From NCBI RefSeq assembly GCF_000591055.1, contig NC_020388.1:2604001-2668000 (forward strand): 64,000 nucleotides of DNA, in the 5' to 3' direction. The notes beneath the pieces are model-generated. The model saw nothing but the letters and a program-made list of their open reading frames with translations, had not been told where the DNA came from and searched no databases. Both the position numbers and the translations under genes were made by a program. Every line of letters starts with the position of its first letter. Position 1 is the first letter of the stretch. This DNA comes from Natronomonas moolapensis 8.8.11. Lineage in GTDB: Archaea > Halobacteriota > Halobacteria > Halobacteriales > Haloarculaceae. Shown one piece after another: positions 41,250-49,200 of this stretch.

Positions 41250-41945
41250 CTACTCGTCGTAGACGTCCGCGCAGGCGTCAGCGATGTCCTCCGGCGAGTG
41301 GTAGCCGCGAAGCGACTCGCGACACTCGCCGCCCTCGAACAGCAACACCGAGGGGGCGGCCTCGACCTCGAAGCGCCGACGGAACTCGGTCGTCGCCTCG
41401 CCGTCGATTCCCGCGACCGCGACGCCCTCGGGGAACGCCGAGGCCGTCTCGCCGAGGTCCGCTTTCATCCGATCGCAGGGGTCACAGAAGCGCTTCCAGA
41501 CTGTCACCGCAGCCCGGTCGTGCTCCTCGAGGAACGCCTCGAAGCTGTCGTCGTCGATCTCGGTGACGTCCTCCGGAACCGGCGACGGCGGAGCGATGTC
41601 GGTGATCATCATCGCCATGTTGGCCCGCTCGACGAGCGGGTACTCGCCGTCGACGTGGGAGTTCAACGCGAGCAACGCGACGAACTGCTCGCGGGTGACG
41701 CCGAGTTCCTCGATCCGGTCGGCCGCCTCGTCGGGATCGATCCCGAAGACGTCCGAGACCGCCTGGTGGTACTCCGCCTCGGGGACGTCTATGTAGGAGT
41801 CGTGGTAGATGCCGCGCGTGGACTCGAACTCGAGAGTGAGCGTCACCGCCTCGTCGTCGACGGAGACGACGCCCTCGGACTCGAGCGCGTCGAGCCGTTC
41901 CGCAGGCGAGAGCGTTCCGGCTGCGGGGTTGGCGTTGTCACTCAT
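41250..41945 (-). CDS. Thioredoxin-fold protein with N-terminal domain of unknown function
   Basis: The 231-residue protein has an N-terminal acidic alpha-helical domain (about residues 10-125) of no family that I recognise, followed by a thioredoxin-like domain with active-site FCDPCDRM (Cys154, Cys157) and the cis-Pro segment EAAPSVLLFEGGE. It probably exchanges thiol-disulfide in the cytoplasm since no signal is present. The ATG at 41945 overlaps the end of the livF gene by four bases, so it is the last gene of the ABC operon. Its role in that operon is unclear. Confidence 0.82.
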   Translation of the reverse strand: MSDNANPAAGTLSPAERLDALESEGVVSVDDEAVTLTLEFESTRGIYHDSYIDVPEAEYHQAVSDVFGIDPDEAADRIEELGVTREQFVALLALNSHVDGEYPLVERANMAMMITDIAPPSPVPEDVTEIDDDSFEAFLEEHDRAAVTVWKRFCDPCDRMKADLGETASAFPEGVAVAGIDGEATTEFRRRFEVEAAPSVLLFEGGECRESLRGYHSPEDIADACADVYDE

Positions 41946-42685
41946 ACGCCGAGGTACTCCTGTCTGACCTCGTCGTTGGCCTCGAGCTCCTCGGCGGTCC
42001 CCTGGTAGACGACGGTCCCCTGATCGAGCACGTAACAGTAGTCGGCGAGTTTGATCGCCGCCGCCGCGTTCTGCTCGACGAGCAGGATCGTCTTGCCCTG
42101 GTCGGCGATCTCTTCGATGATATCGAGGACGTCCTGTACGATCTGTGGGGCGAGCCCCTCGGACGGTTCGTCCAACATGAGTAGTTCGGTGTCTTGCTTC
42201 AGCGTCCGCGCGATGGCGAGCATCTGCTGTTCGCCGCCGCTGAGCGTGCCGGCCTTCTGCTCGCGGCGCTCGTCGAGACGGGGGAACTGCTCGTAGACCT
42301 CCTCGTCGGAGATGCCGGTCTTGCCGGTCTCGGCCGACCGGCCGATCCGGTTCAGCAGGTTCTGGGAGATGTCCGGAACGTGGAGGTTTTCGGCGACGGT
42401 CAGATTCGAGAACATCCGCCGCTCCTCGGGGACCAACGACAGGCCGTGCGCCGAGATGTCCTCCGGCGGTCGGCCGGTGATATCGGTCCCGTCGAAACGG
42501 ACGGTCCCGCTCCGCACTTCGGGCGGTTCCGTCCCCGTGATGCTCCGCAGCGTCGTCGTCTTGCCGGCGCCGTTCCGGCCGAGCAACGCGATGATCTGGC
42601 CCTCCTCGACCTCCATCGTTACGTCCCGGAGGATGTGGCTCTCGCCGTAGTAGGAGTTGACCTCCTCGAGTTCGAGCAGGCTCAT
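41942..42685 (-). CDS. livF: Branched-chain amino acid/amide ABC transporter ATP-binding protein LivF type
   Basis: The 247-residue ATPase has Walker A GRNGAGKTT at about residues 36-44, the signature LSGGEQQML, Walker B ELLMLDEPSEGLAPQ and the switch His in LLVEQNAAA-adjacent positions typical for LivF (Asn/Glu in place of the usual HD). It energises uptake together with LivG. Four-base overlaps with livG and with the downstream thioredoxin-like gene show a single operon. Confidence 0.93.
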   Translation of the reverse strand: MSLLELEEVNSYYGESHILRDVTMEVEEGQIIALLGRNGAGKTTTLRSITGTEPPEVRSGTVRFDGTDITGRPPEDISAHGLSLVPEERRMFSNLTVAENLHVPDISQNLLNRIGRSAETGKTGISDEEVYEQFPRLDERREQKAGTLSGGEQQMLAIARTLKQDTELLMLDEPSEGLAPQIVQDVLDIIEEIADQGKTILLVEQNAAAAIKLADYCYVLDQGTVVYQGTAEELEANDEVRQEYLGV

Positions 42686-43437
42686 ATCTCGACACCTCCG
42701 AGATACGCCTCCTGGACGTCGGGATCGCCCCGGATGTCGTCGGGCGTGCCGTCCGCGATCTTCGCGCCGCGGTTGAGCACCGCGATGCGGTCTGAGACCC
42801 GGAAGATGATCTCCATGTCGTGTTCGATGAGGACGATCGTGACCCCGCGCTCCTCTTTGATCCGCTCGATGAGGTCGACGGTGTCGTCGGTCTCGTCCGG
42901 CGACATTCCGGCCGTCGGCTCGTCGAGAAAGAGCAAATCGGGGTCGCTCGCCAGCGCCAGCGCCATCTCGAGGCGACGCTTGTCGCCGTAAGGCAACGAC
43001 TGGGCCTCGATGTGGCGTTGCTCGTAGAGCCCCATGTCCTCGAGGGTCCGTCTGGCGCGCTCGGCGACCTCGTCGTAGCCGGTGAGGCGCTTGAAGAAGT
43101 TCAGGCTGAACGAGCCGTGCTCGGCGCCCAAAGCGGCGACGATCGCGTTCCGCTCGACGGTCAGCTCCGGGAAGATCGAGGCCGTCTGGAACGACTTGCT
43201 CAGGCCCTGCTGGACGATCTCGTGGGGTTCCTGGCCGGTGATCCTCTCGCCACGGTAGAGGACGTCCCCCTCGGTAGGGTTCAACAGTCCCGTGATGAGG
43301 TTGACTGTCGTCGATTTTCCCGCGCCGTTCGGGCCGATGATGCTCAACGAGTCGCCCTCCTCGATTTGGAGGTCGACCTCGTCGACGGCCGTGAGTTCAC
43401 CGAAGCGTTTCGTGAGTCCGTTGGTTTCCAGAAGCAT
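42682..43437 (-). CDS. livG: Branched-chain amino acid/amide ABC transporter ATP-binding protein LivG type
   Basis: The 251-residue ATPase has Walker A GPNGAGKST near residues 36-44, the LivG-specific stretch QGLSKSFQTASIFPELTV, signature-like LPYGDKRRLEMALAL and Walker B LLFLDEPTAGMSPDE, followed by VLIEHDMEIIF. It forms the second ATPase of the uptake system. The gene overlaps livM by one base and livF by four. Confidence 0.94.
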   Translation of the reverse strand: MLLETNGLTKRFGELTAVDEVDLQIEEGDSLSIIGPNGAGKSTTVNLITGLLNPTEGDVLYRGERITGQEPHEIVQQGLSKSFQTASIFPELTVERNAIVAALGAEHGSFSLNFFKRLTGYDEVAERARRTLEDMGLYEQRHIEAQSLPYGDKRRLEMALALASDPDLLFLDEPTAGMSPDETDDTVDLIERIKEERGVTIVLIEHDMEIIFRVSDRIAVLNRGAKIADGTPDDIRGDPDVQEAYLGGVEI

Positions 43438-44519
43438 CAGGAATCATCCCCCGAGAGTCGTTCGCGGGCGGTCGAGCGAACGCCGTCGACGATCCCCCAC
43501 AGGCCGGCGGGGAACAGCCAGACGACAGTCACGAACAGCGCGCCGAGGACGAGCAGCCAGAAGGCGATCTCGCCGGAGACGATGTTCTCGACGTACAGGA
43601 ACGCCATCGCGCCGGCCACCGGGCCGAAGATCGACCCGATCCCGCCCAGCACCGTGATGATCACGATGTCGCCGCTCGTGATCCAATACAGCGATCCGAC
43701 GGCGACGTACTGGGCGTGGATCGTGTGCAGCCCGCCAGCGACGCCGGCGAACGCGCCCGAGAGCACGAACGCGACGAGTTTGTACCGCCAGACGTTCAAC
43801 CCGAGGAACCGGACGCGCTGTTCGTTCTCGGCGATCGCCTGGAAGATCGCCCCGTAGGGCGAGCGGACGATCCGGACGGCGGCCGCGACGGCGAGCACGA
43901 AGAAGCCGGCGAACAACACGTACCCGATGTCGTGCAACAGCGTCCCGAGCACGCCCGCGAAGCCGGTCCCGAGATCGAGCGCGCCGAGCAGCGGGTCGAC
44001 GGTGACGCCGGTAAAGCCGTCCTCGCCGCCGGTGATCCCCCCGAGCGGACCGAGCGCGATGTAATACATCATCTGCCCGAACGCGAGCGTCAGGATCGCG
44101 AAGTAGATCCCGCCACGGCGGAGCGAGAGGACGCCGAGGAGCAACGCGAGGACGATCGCGGTGACCGTCGCGACGAGCACCATGAGAAGCGGCTCGCCGG
44201 AGACGTTCGCGCTAAACAGCCCGGCGGCGTAGGCGCTGCCGCCCCAGAAGACGGCGTGGCCGAACGACAACAGGCCGGTGTAGCCCAAGAGCAGATCGAA
44301 GCCGATGGCGAAGATCGCCCAGATGTAGATCAACTCCACCAGCGACATGTAGCCGTTGTACGCCGGCAGGTTGGTGAAAATCATCGGGAAGACGATCACG
44401 AACGCGATCGCGCCGAGGACGGAGAACGACTCGCGCTCCCGGACGGCGTCCCACCGGTGGAAAAAGCCGCCCGTGTCGGCGGTCTCGGCCGGTGTTGCGG
44501 TCTCGGTCTGTTCGCTCAT
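43437..44519 (-). CDS. livM: Branched-chain amino acid/amide ABC transporter permease LivM type
   Basis: The 360-residue permease has about ten membrane helices after a hydrophilic N-terminus of about 40 residues; the segments GYTGLLSFGHAVFWGGSAYA and RVRFLGLNVWRYKLVAFVLS are family markers. Together with LivH it forms the channel. The ATG at 44519 overlaps the end of livH by four bases, and the stop overlaps the livG start. Confidence 0.93.
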   Translation of the reverse strand: MSEQTETATPAETADTGGFFHRWDAVRERESFSVLGAIAFVIVFPMIFTNLPAYNGYMSLVELIYIWAIFAIGFDLLLGYTGLLSFGHAVFWGGSAYAAGLFSANVSGEPLLMVLVATVTAIVLALLLGVLSLRRGGIYFAILTLAFGQMMYYIALGPLGGITGGEDGFTGVTVDPLLGALDLGTGFAGVLGTLLHDIGYVLFAGFFVLAVAAAVRIVRSPYGAIFQAIAENEQRVRFLGLNVWRYKLVAFVLSGAFAGVAGGLHTIHAQYVAVGSLYWITSGDIVIITVLGGIGSIFGPVAGAMAFLYVENIVSGEIAFWLLVLGALFVTVVWLFPAGLWGIVDGVRSTARERLSGDDS

Positions 44520-45451
44520 TCGTCCACCTCCACGACGCCCATAAGCCCCGCGGGCCGAACCAGCAGAACGACCGCGGCGAGGGCGTAGATGCCGACCGAC
44601 GACCACGTCGGGGCGTTCATTTGCAGTCCGACCTCGACGGCCCCGATCAGGAGGCCCCCGAGGATCGATCCGACGATGCTACCCACGCCGCCGACGACCA
44701 CGACGAGAAACGCGGGGACGAGCACCCCGACCCCGACCTCCGGGACGACGCTGAACACGGGCCCGCCGACGACGCCCGCCGCGCCCGCCAGTCCCGAGCC
44801 GACCCCGAAGATGACGAGAAACGGCCGCGTCGCGCGGACGCCAAGGAGGTTCACCATCTCGGCGTCCTCCGTGCCCGCCCGAACCGCGAGTCCGACGTCG
44901 GTGTACTCGATGTACAGGTACACCGCGAGAACGAGTACGGAGGTGATTCCGATGATCGCGAGCCGCCAGCTGGCGTACGTGCCGAGCGGTCCGAGGCTGA
45001 TGGCTCCCTGGGCCCACGCGGGCCGGGAGAAGGTGATCGATCGACCGCCGACGAACGCCCTGATCAGCTCCTGGACGATCAACAGGATCCCGAAGGTCAC
45101 CAGGATCTGGTCGGTGTCAGGCCGGTCGTAGAAGGGCCGAGCGACGAACCGCTCCATCAACAGCCCGAGCCCGAAGGTGACGATCGGGATGACGGCGAGT
45201 GCGGCCAGAAAGCCGAGATCGAGGCCGAAGTTCCCGAGTCCGATGCTGCGTGCGAGGTCCCCGGTGAACTGAAGCTCGAGCGCGATCGCGAGCCCGATGT
45301 AGACGCCCGCGAGATACATCGCGGCGTGGGCGAAGTTCACGAATTTCAGTGTGCCGAGCGTTATCGACAGCCCGATCGCAACGAGGATGTAGATCGAGGA
45401 GACCGCGAGCGTCTGGATGGCGAAGCCGACGACAGATCCGACGACGCTCAC
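44516..45451 (-). CDS. livH: Branched-chain amino acid/amide ABC transporter permease LivH type
   Basis: The 311-residue permease contains about eight or nine helices and begins from a GTG at 45451. The segment LGTLKFVNFAHAAMYLAGVY is the LivH marker; AVRAGTEDAEMVNLLGVRAT follows in the cytoplasmic coupling loop. Eighty-four bases separate it from the substrate-binding protein gene, which is upstream on the same strand. Confidence 0.92.
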   Translation of the reverse strand: MSVVGSVVGFAIQTLAVSSIYILVAIGLSITLGTLKFVNFAHAAMYLAGVYIGLAIALELQFTGDLARSIGLGNFGLDLGFLAALAVIPIVTFGLGLLMERFVARPFYDRPDTDQILVTFGILLIVQELIRAFVGGRSITFSRPAWAQGAISLGPLGTYASWRLAIIGITSVLVLAVYLYIEYTDVGLAVRAGTEDAEMVNLLGVRATRPFLVIFGVGSGLAGAAGVVGGPVFSVVPEVGVGVLVPAFLVVVVGGVGSIVGSILGGLLIGAVEVGLQMNAPTWSSVGIYALAAVVLLVRPAGLMGVVEVDE

Positions 45452-45535
45452 GATAGCACCTCCATCGTGTGTGTGTTTGTGTGCATGGGTTGAATTAATA
45501 AGGAAAGTCGATGGGCCGACTATACCGCGCGCGGC

Positions 45536-46924
45536 TTACTCGTCGCCGTAGTCGCCGAGTTCACATTCGGCGGCTGGACCGCTGTCGCACTCGTAGCCGA
45601 CCGACTCGGGGTAGGCCGACTGCTCGACGACCTCCCAGTATCGGCCGCTCTCGGAGTCTTGCTCCTCCTCGGAGAGGCCGCGGACCACGAGGATGTCACG
45701 CATCGTCTGGTGGTCGCACTCCCGCATCGTCTCCTCGCCGATGCCGCCGTTGCTCCACTCGTAGCCTTCGAGTTCGCGGATGACTTCCGGCGGGTAGAAC
45801 GTGCCGGCGCGTTCGACCGCGGCCGCATACAGCATCGTCGCCGAGTACGCCAGTCGCGCCGGCGAACTCGGGGTCCGGTCGTACTCCGCCTCGAACGCGT
45901 CGGCGAACACCTGCGTGGGCTCGTTGTCGAGGTTCGCGTCCCAGCCGTCCGTGCCGAAGACGCCCTCGATGGACCCGCCGGCACCGGCCGCCATCGGAAC
46001 GTTGTACAGCGGGACGACGATCTCCATCTCCTCGTTGACCCCCTGGTCGATGGCCTGCGAGACCGAATTCGAGCCGTCCAGCCCGTAGTGGTTCAAAAAG
46101 AGCACGTCGGCGCCGGAGTCGACGGCCTCCGAGAGGAACGTCGAGTAGTCGTCGGTGCCGAGCGGCGTCGGCACGGAGTCGACCTCGGACCAGCCCGCCT
46201 CCTCGAAGAACTGCCGCATCGACGCCTGCTGGGTCTGTCCCCAGGTGTAGTCGGCGTACAGCTGGTAAAACTCGAGGTCCTCGCCGTACTCTTCGGTGAC
46301 GATCGGCGCGAGCGCCTGCCCGGTCATGTAGGCGTTGAACATCTCCCGGAAGCCGTACCGGACGCAGTCCCCGCCGGTCGTGTCGTTCGAGTGGGTCAGA
46401 CAGCACATGAACAGGACGTTCTCCTGTTGGGCGAGCCCCTGTTGAGCGATCGCCGTCGCGCTCGAGGAGCCGCCGCTGAACATGATGACGTTGTCCCGCT
46501 CGATCATCCGCGAGGCCGACTCGCGGGCGGTGTCGGCGTCGGTCGCCGTGTCGCCGGTCACGTAGTCGATCTCGTAGCCGTTGACCCCGTCGCCGGAGAG
46601 GTCGTCCCACAGGTCGACCCAGCCGCCGCCGTTGTTGAGGTGGTCCGCCGCGAGTTCGTACGCACGGCGCTCGTCCGCGCCCTCCTCCTGGTAGGGGCCG
46701 GTCTGAGGGACGTTGAACCCGAGCGTGGCAGTGTCGCCCTCGATCGGGTAGTTGCCCAGCGAGGGGTACTCCGATTCGCCCCCGCCGTTGCCGCCGTTGC
46801 CGCCGCCGTTGCCGCCGCCGTTGCCGCCCTCGAGACAGCCGGCGAGCCCGGCGATGCCGGCCGCGCCCGCGGCGCCGGCCGTCTTGAGTACGTCCCGTCG
46901 CGATTGTGTGTCATTCTCCGCCAT
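45536..46924 (-). CDS. ABC transporter substrate-binding lipoprotein (LivK/amide type)
   Basis: From the ATG at 46924 the product has 462 residues. It begins with a Tat lipoprotein signal: twin Arg in SRRDVLKTAG, a hydrophobic Ala/Gly stretch and lipobox LAGC, then a (GGN)n-type flexible linker and the type I periplasmic-binding fold. The AT-rich box TTTAATATAAT at about 46951-46961 lies about 30 bases before 46924 but too near the upstream ATG at 46945, so the shorter form is preferred. The linked permease and ATPase genes make a full LivKHMGF-like set. Amino acid, urea or short amide are candidate substrates; no choice is possible by sequence alone. Confidence 0.9.
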   Translation of the reverse strand: MAENDTQSRRDVLKTAGAAGAAGIAGLAGCLEGGNGGGNGGGNGGNGGGESEYPSLGNYPIEGDTATLGFNVPQTGPYQEEGADERRAYELAADHLNNGGGWVDLWDDLSGDGVNGYEIDYVTGDTATDADTARESASRMIERDNVIMFSGGSSSATAIAQQGLAQQENVLFMCCLTHSNDTTGGDCVRYGFREMFNAYMTGQALAPIVTEEYGEDLEFYQLYADYTWGQTQQASMRQFFEEAGWSEVDSVPTPLGTDDYSTFLSEAVDSGADVLFLNHYGLDGSNSVSQAIDQGVNEEMEIVVPLYNVPMAAGAGGSIEGVFGTDGWDANLDNEPTQVFADAFEAEYDRTPSSPARLAYSATMLYAAAVERAGTFYPPEVIRELEGYEWSNGGIGEETMRECDHQTMRDILVVRGLSEEEQDSESGRYWEVVEQSAYPESVGYECDSGPAAECELGDYGDE

Positions 46925-46948
46925 GTTGTCGTTTGAAGCAGCCATGAT

Positions 46949-46964
46949 TATATTAAATTATCGT
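46949..46964 (-). promoter_or_regulatory. Promoter of the substrate-binding protein/liv operon
   Basis: On the minus strand, ATAATTTAATATAATC holds a TATA box about 25-35 bases before the ATG at 46924. It occupies the short gap after the acetyl-CoA synthetase stop, so the operon can be transcribed independently. Confidence 0.5.
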
Positions 46965-46984
46965 TAGGTTCCGTGTGGTTCCGC

Positions 46985-48949
46985 TTACAGCTTCTCCTGG
47001 ATATCGTCGACGACTTCGGGGTTCCGCAGCGTGCTCGTGTTACCGAGGTCCTCGCCGTTCGCGATGTCCTCCAGGAGCCGTCGCATGATCTTCCCGGACC
47101 GAGTCTTCGGGAGCTCGGGGGTGAAGAGTACTTCCTCGGGCCGGGCGATCGGGCCGATGGCGTCCTCGACGCCCTCGACGATCGACTGTTTCATTTCTTC
47201 GCCCTCCTCGTAGCCGTCCTCGAGGATGACGTAGGTGTAGACCGCCTCGCCTTTCATTTCGTGGTCGCCGCCGACCGCGGCAGCCTCGGCGACGCCCTCG
47301 ACGCCGACGACCGCCGACTCGATCTCCATCGTTCCGAGCCGGTGTCCGGAGACGTTGATGACGTCGTCGACGCGGCCGAGGATCGTGATGTAGTCGTCCT
47401 CGTCGATCTTCGCGCCGTCCTCGGGGAAGTACACCCACTCGTCCGAGTCGGGATCGGAGTACGCCTCCCAGTACTCCGAGACGAACCGCTCGTCGTTTTT
47501 ATACAGCGTCCGCAGCATGCCGGGCCAGGGCTTGTTGACCGTCACGTAGCCGGCCTCGCCGGGGGCGACTTCCTCGCCCGCCTCGTCGACGACCTGGGCG
47601 TCGATCCCGGGCAGCGGCGGCCCGGCCGCGCCGGGCTTCATCGTCCCGACGCCGGGGAGGGTGGTGATCATCATCCCGCCGGTCTCGGTCTGCCACCACG
47701 TATCGACGATCGGGCAGGACTCCCCGCCGATGTGTTTGTAGTACCACTTCCAGGCCTTCGGGTTGATGGGTTCCCCGACCGTTCCGAGGAGCCGAAGCGA
47801 CGAGAGGTCGTGTCGATCCGGGTAGTCCGAACCCCACTTCATGAACGCCCGGATCGCCGTCGGCGCCGTGTACAACTGGTTGACGTCGTAGCTGTCGACG
47901 ATGTCCCACATCCGGTCCTTGTCGGGGTAGTCGGGCGTCCCCTCGTACATGACCGTGGTCGTTCCGAGCGCCAGCGGCCCGTAAACGATGTAGGAGTGGC
48001 CCGTGATCCACCCGATGTCGGCCGAACACCAGTAGGTGTCCTCGGGTTTGACGTCCAACACCGCGTGGGACGTCCAGGCGGCATACGAGAGGTACCCGCC
48101 GGTCGTGTGTTTGACGCCTTTCGGTTTTCCCGTCGTCCCCGAGGTGTACATGAGAAACAACATGTCCTCGGCGTCGCGGGTGACCGCCTCGACCGACGCG
48201 CCCTCGTGGTCGGCCACGAGGTCGTCGTAGTCGAGTTGGTCCTCGGCGAGTTCGTGGTCGAGGGCGTCGCCGAGGCGGTCGACGACGACCGTCGTCGTGT
48301 CGTGTGCGACGTCCGCGAGGCCCTCGTTGGTCTTTTCGAGGTGGTTGAGGGGATCGCCGCGGCGGTAGTAGCCGTCGCAGGTGACCAGATACTCCGAGTC
48401 GGCCGACTCCATCCGGGTCGCGAGCGCGTCGGCGGAGAAGCCGGCGAAGACCACGGAGTGGGGCGCGCCGATCCGGGCACACGCCAACATCGCGATCGGC
48501 AACTCCGGGATCATCGGCATGTACATCGTGACGACGTCGTCCTCCTCGACGCCGAGATCACGGAGCGCCGCGGCGGTTTCGTTGACCTCACGGTGGAGGT
48601 CCTCGTAGGTGTACTCGCGGGACTCGCCGAGTTCGCCCTCCCAGTGGATCGCGGTCTCGTCGCCGCGGTCGTCGAGGTGTCGATCGAGACAGTTCGCGGA
48701 CGCGTTCAATTCCCCGCCGGTGAACCACTCGTAGAACGGTTCGTCGTCGTCGACGAGCACCTCGTCGTAGTCGCTTTCCCACTGTAGGAGGTCGGCTGCT
48801 CGCTCCCAACAGTCCGGCCAGTTCTCCTCGAACTCCTCGTAGATTTCGGGATCCGAGACGTTCGCCTGCTCGACGAACGACGCGGGCGGCTCGAAGGATT
48901 CCTGTTCTGCGAGCCGTGCTTCCAGTTGTGTGTCGTCCGAATCAGACAT
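46985..48949 (-). CDS. acs: Acetyl-CoA synthetase (AMP-forming), copy 1
   Basis: The 654-residue enzyme makes acetyl-CoA from acetate, ATP and CoA. Signature segments are present: YTSGTTGKPKGVKHTTGGYL near residue 270, WWQTETGGMMITTLPG, GDGAKIDEDDYITILGRVDD-like hinge region (here EDGAKIDEDDY), the conserved NVSGHRLGTMEIES near 530-543 with the CoA-interacting Arg, and the acetylatable Lys in TRSGKIMRR near 619. CTTATTAG about 31 bases before the ATG at 48949 is a TATA box. A second copy at 51888-53879 shares long near-identical blocks. It lies upstream of the liv operon and works with the acetate-type symporter in acetate use. Confidence 0.95.
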   Translation of the reverse strand: MSDSDDTQLEARLAEQESFEPPASFVEQANVSDPEIYEEFEENWPDCWERAADLLQWESDYDEVLVDDDEPFYEWFTGGELNASANCLDRHLDDRGDETAIHWEGELGESREYTYEDLHREVNETAAALRDLGVEEDDVVTMYMPMIPELPIAMLACARIGAPHSVVFAGFSADALATRMESADSEYLVTCDGYYRRGDPLNHLEKTNEGLADVAHDTTTVVVDRLGDALDHELAEDQLDYDDLVADHEGASVEAVTRDAEDMLFLMYTSGTTGKPKGVKHTTGGYLSYAAWTSHAVLDVKPEDTYWCSADIGWITGHSYIVYGPLALGTTTVMYEGTPDYPDKDRMWDIVDSYDVNQLYTAPTAIRAFMKWGSDYPDRHDLSSLRLLGTVGEPINPKAWKWYYKHIGGESCPIVDTWWQTETGGMMITTLPGVGTMKPGAAGPPLPGIDAQVVDEAGEEVAPGEAGYVTVNKPWPGMLRTLYKNDERFVSEYWEAYSDPDSDEWVYFPEDGAKIDEDDYITILGRVDDVINVSGHRLGTMEIESAVVGVEGVAEAAAVGGDHEMKGEAVYTYVILEDGYEEGEEMKQSIVEGVEDAIGPIARPEEVLFTPELPKTRSGKIMRRLLEDIANGEDLGNTSTLRNPEVVDDIQEKL

Positions 48950-49200
48950 TACATCGTACCGGACATATGCGACCCTAATAAGCGGGGGATCTAAGCATGC
49001 AAACCCTACGCGTTCGAGTGCCCACTTCCCGGGGTGATTCGGAACGGACGTTACGCTACGACCGCCCCCTAGGCGGGCGAAGCGGACGATCGGTCGGAAC
49101 CCGGAGGACGAGAGGCGGTCCGTCGCCGGACGATGCAGGGGTCTCGAGGGGTGCGTCCCGCGGTGGGAGTCGAACGTACCGGCCGGTGCGACCCCGGCCG

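Noticed and set aside
46760-46830. GGN-rich repeat in the substrate-binding protein gene
   Set aside because: It encodes a flexible Gly/Asn linker after the lipobox, a normal trait of haloarchaeal Tat lipoproteins.
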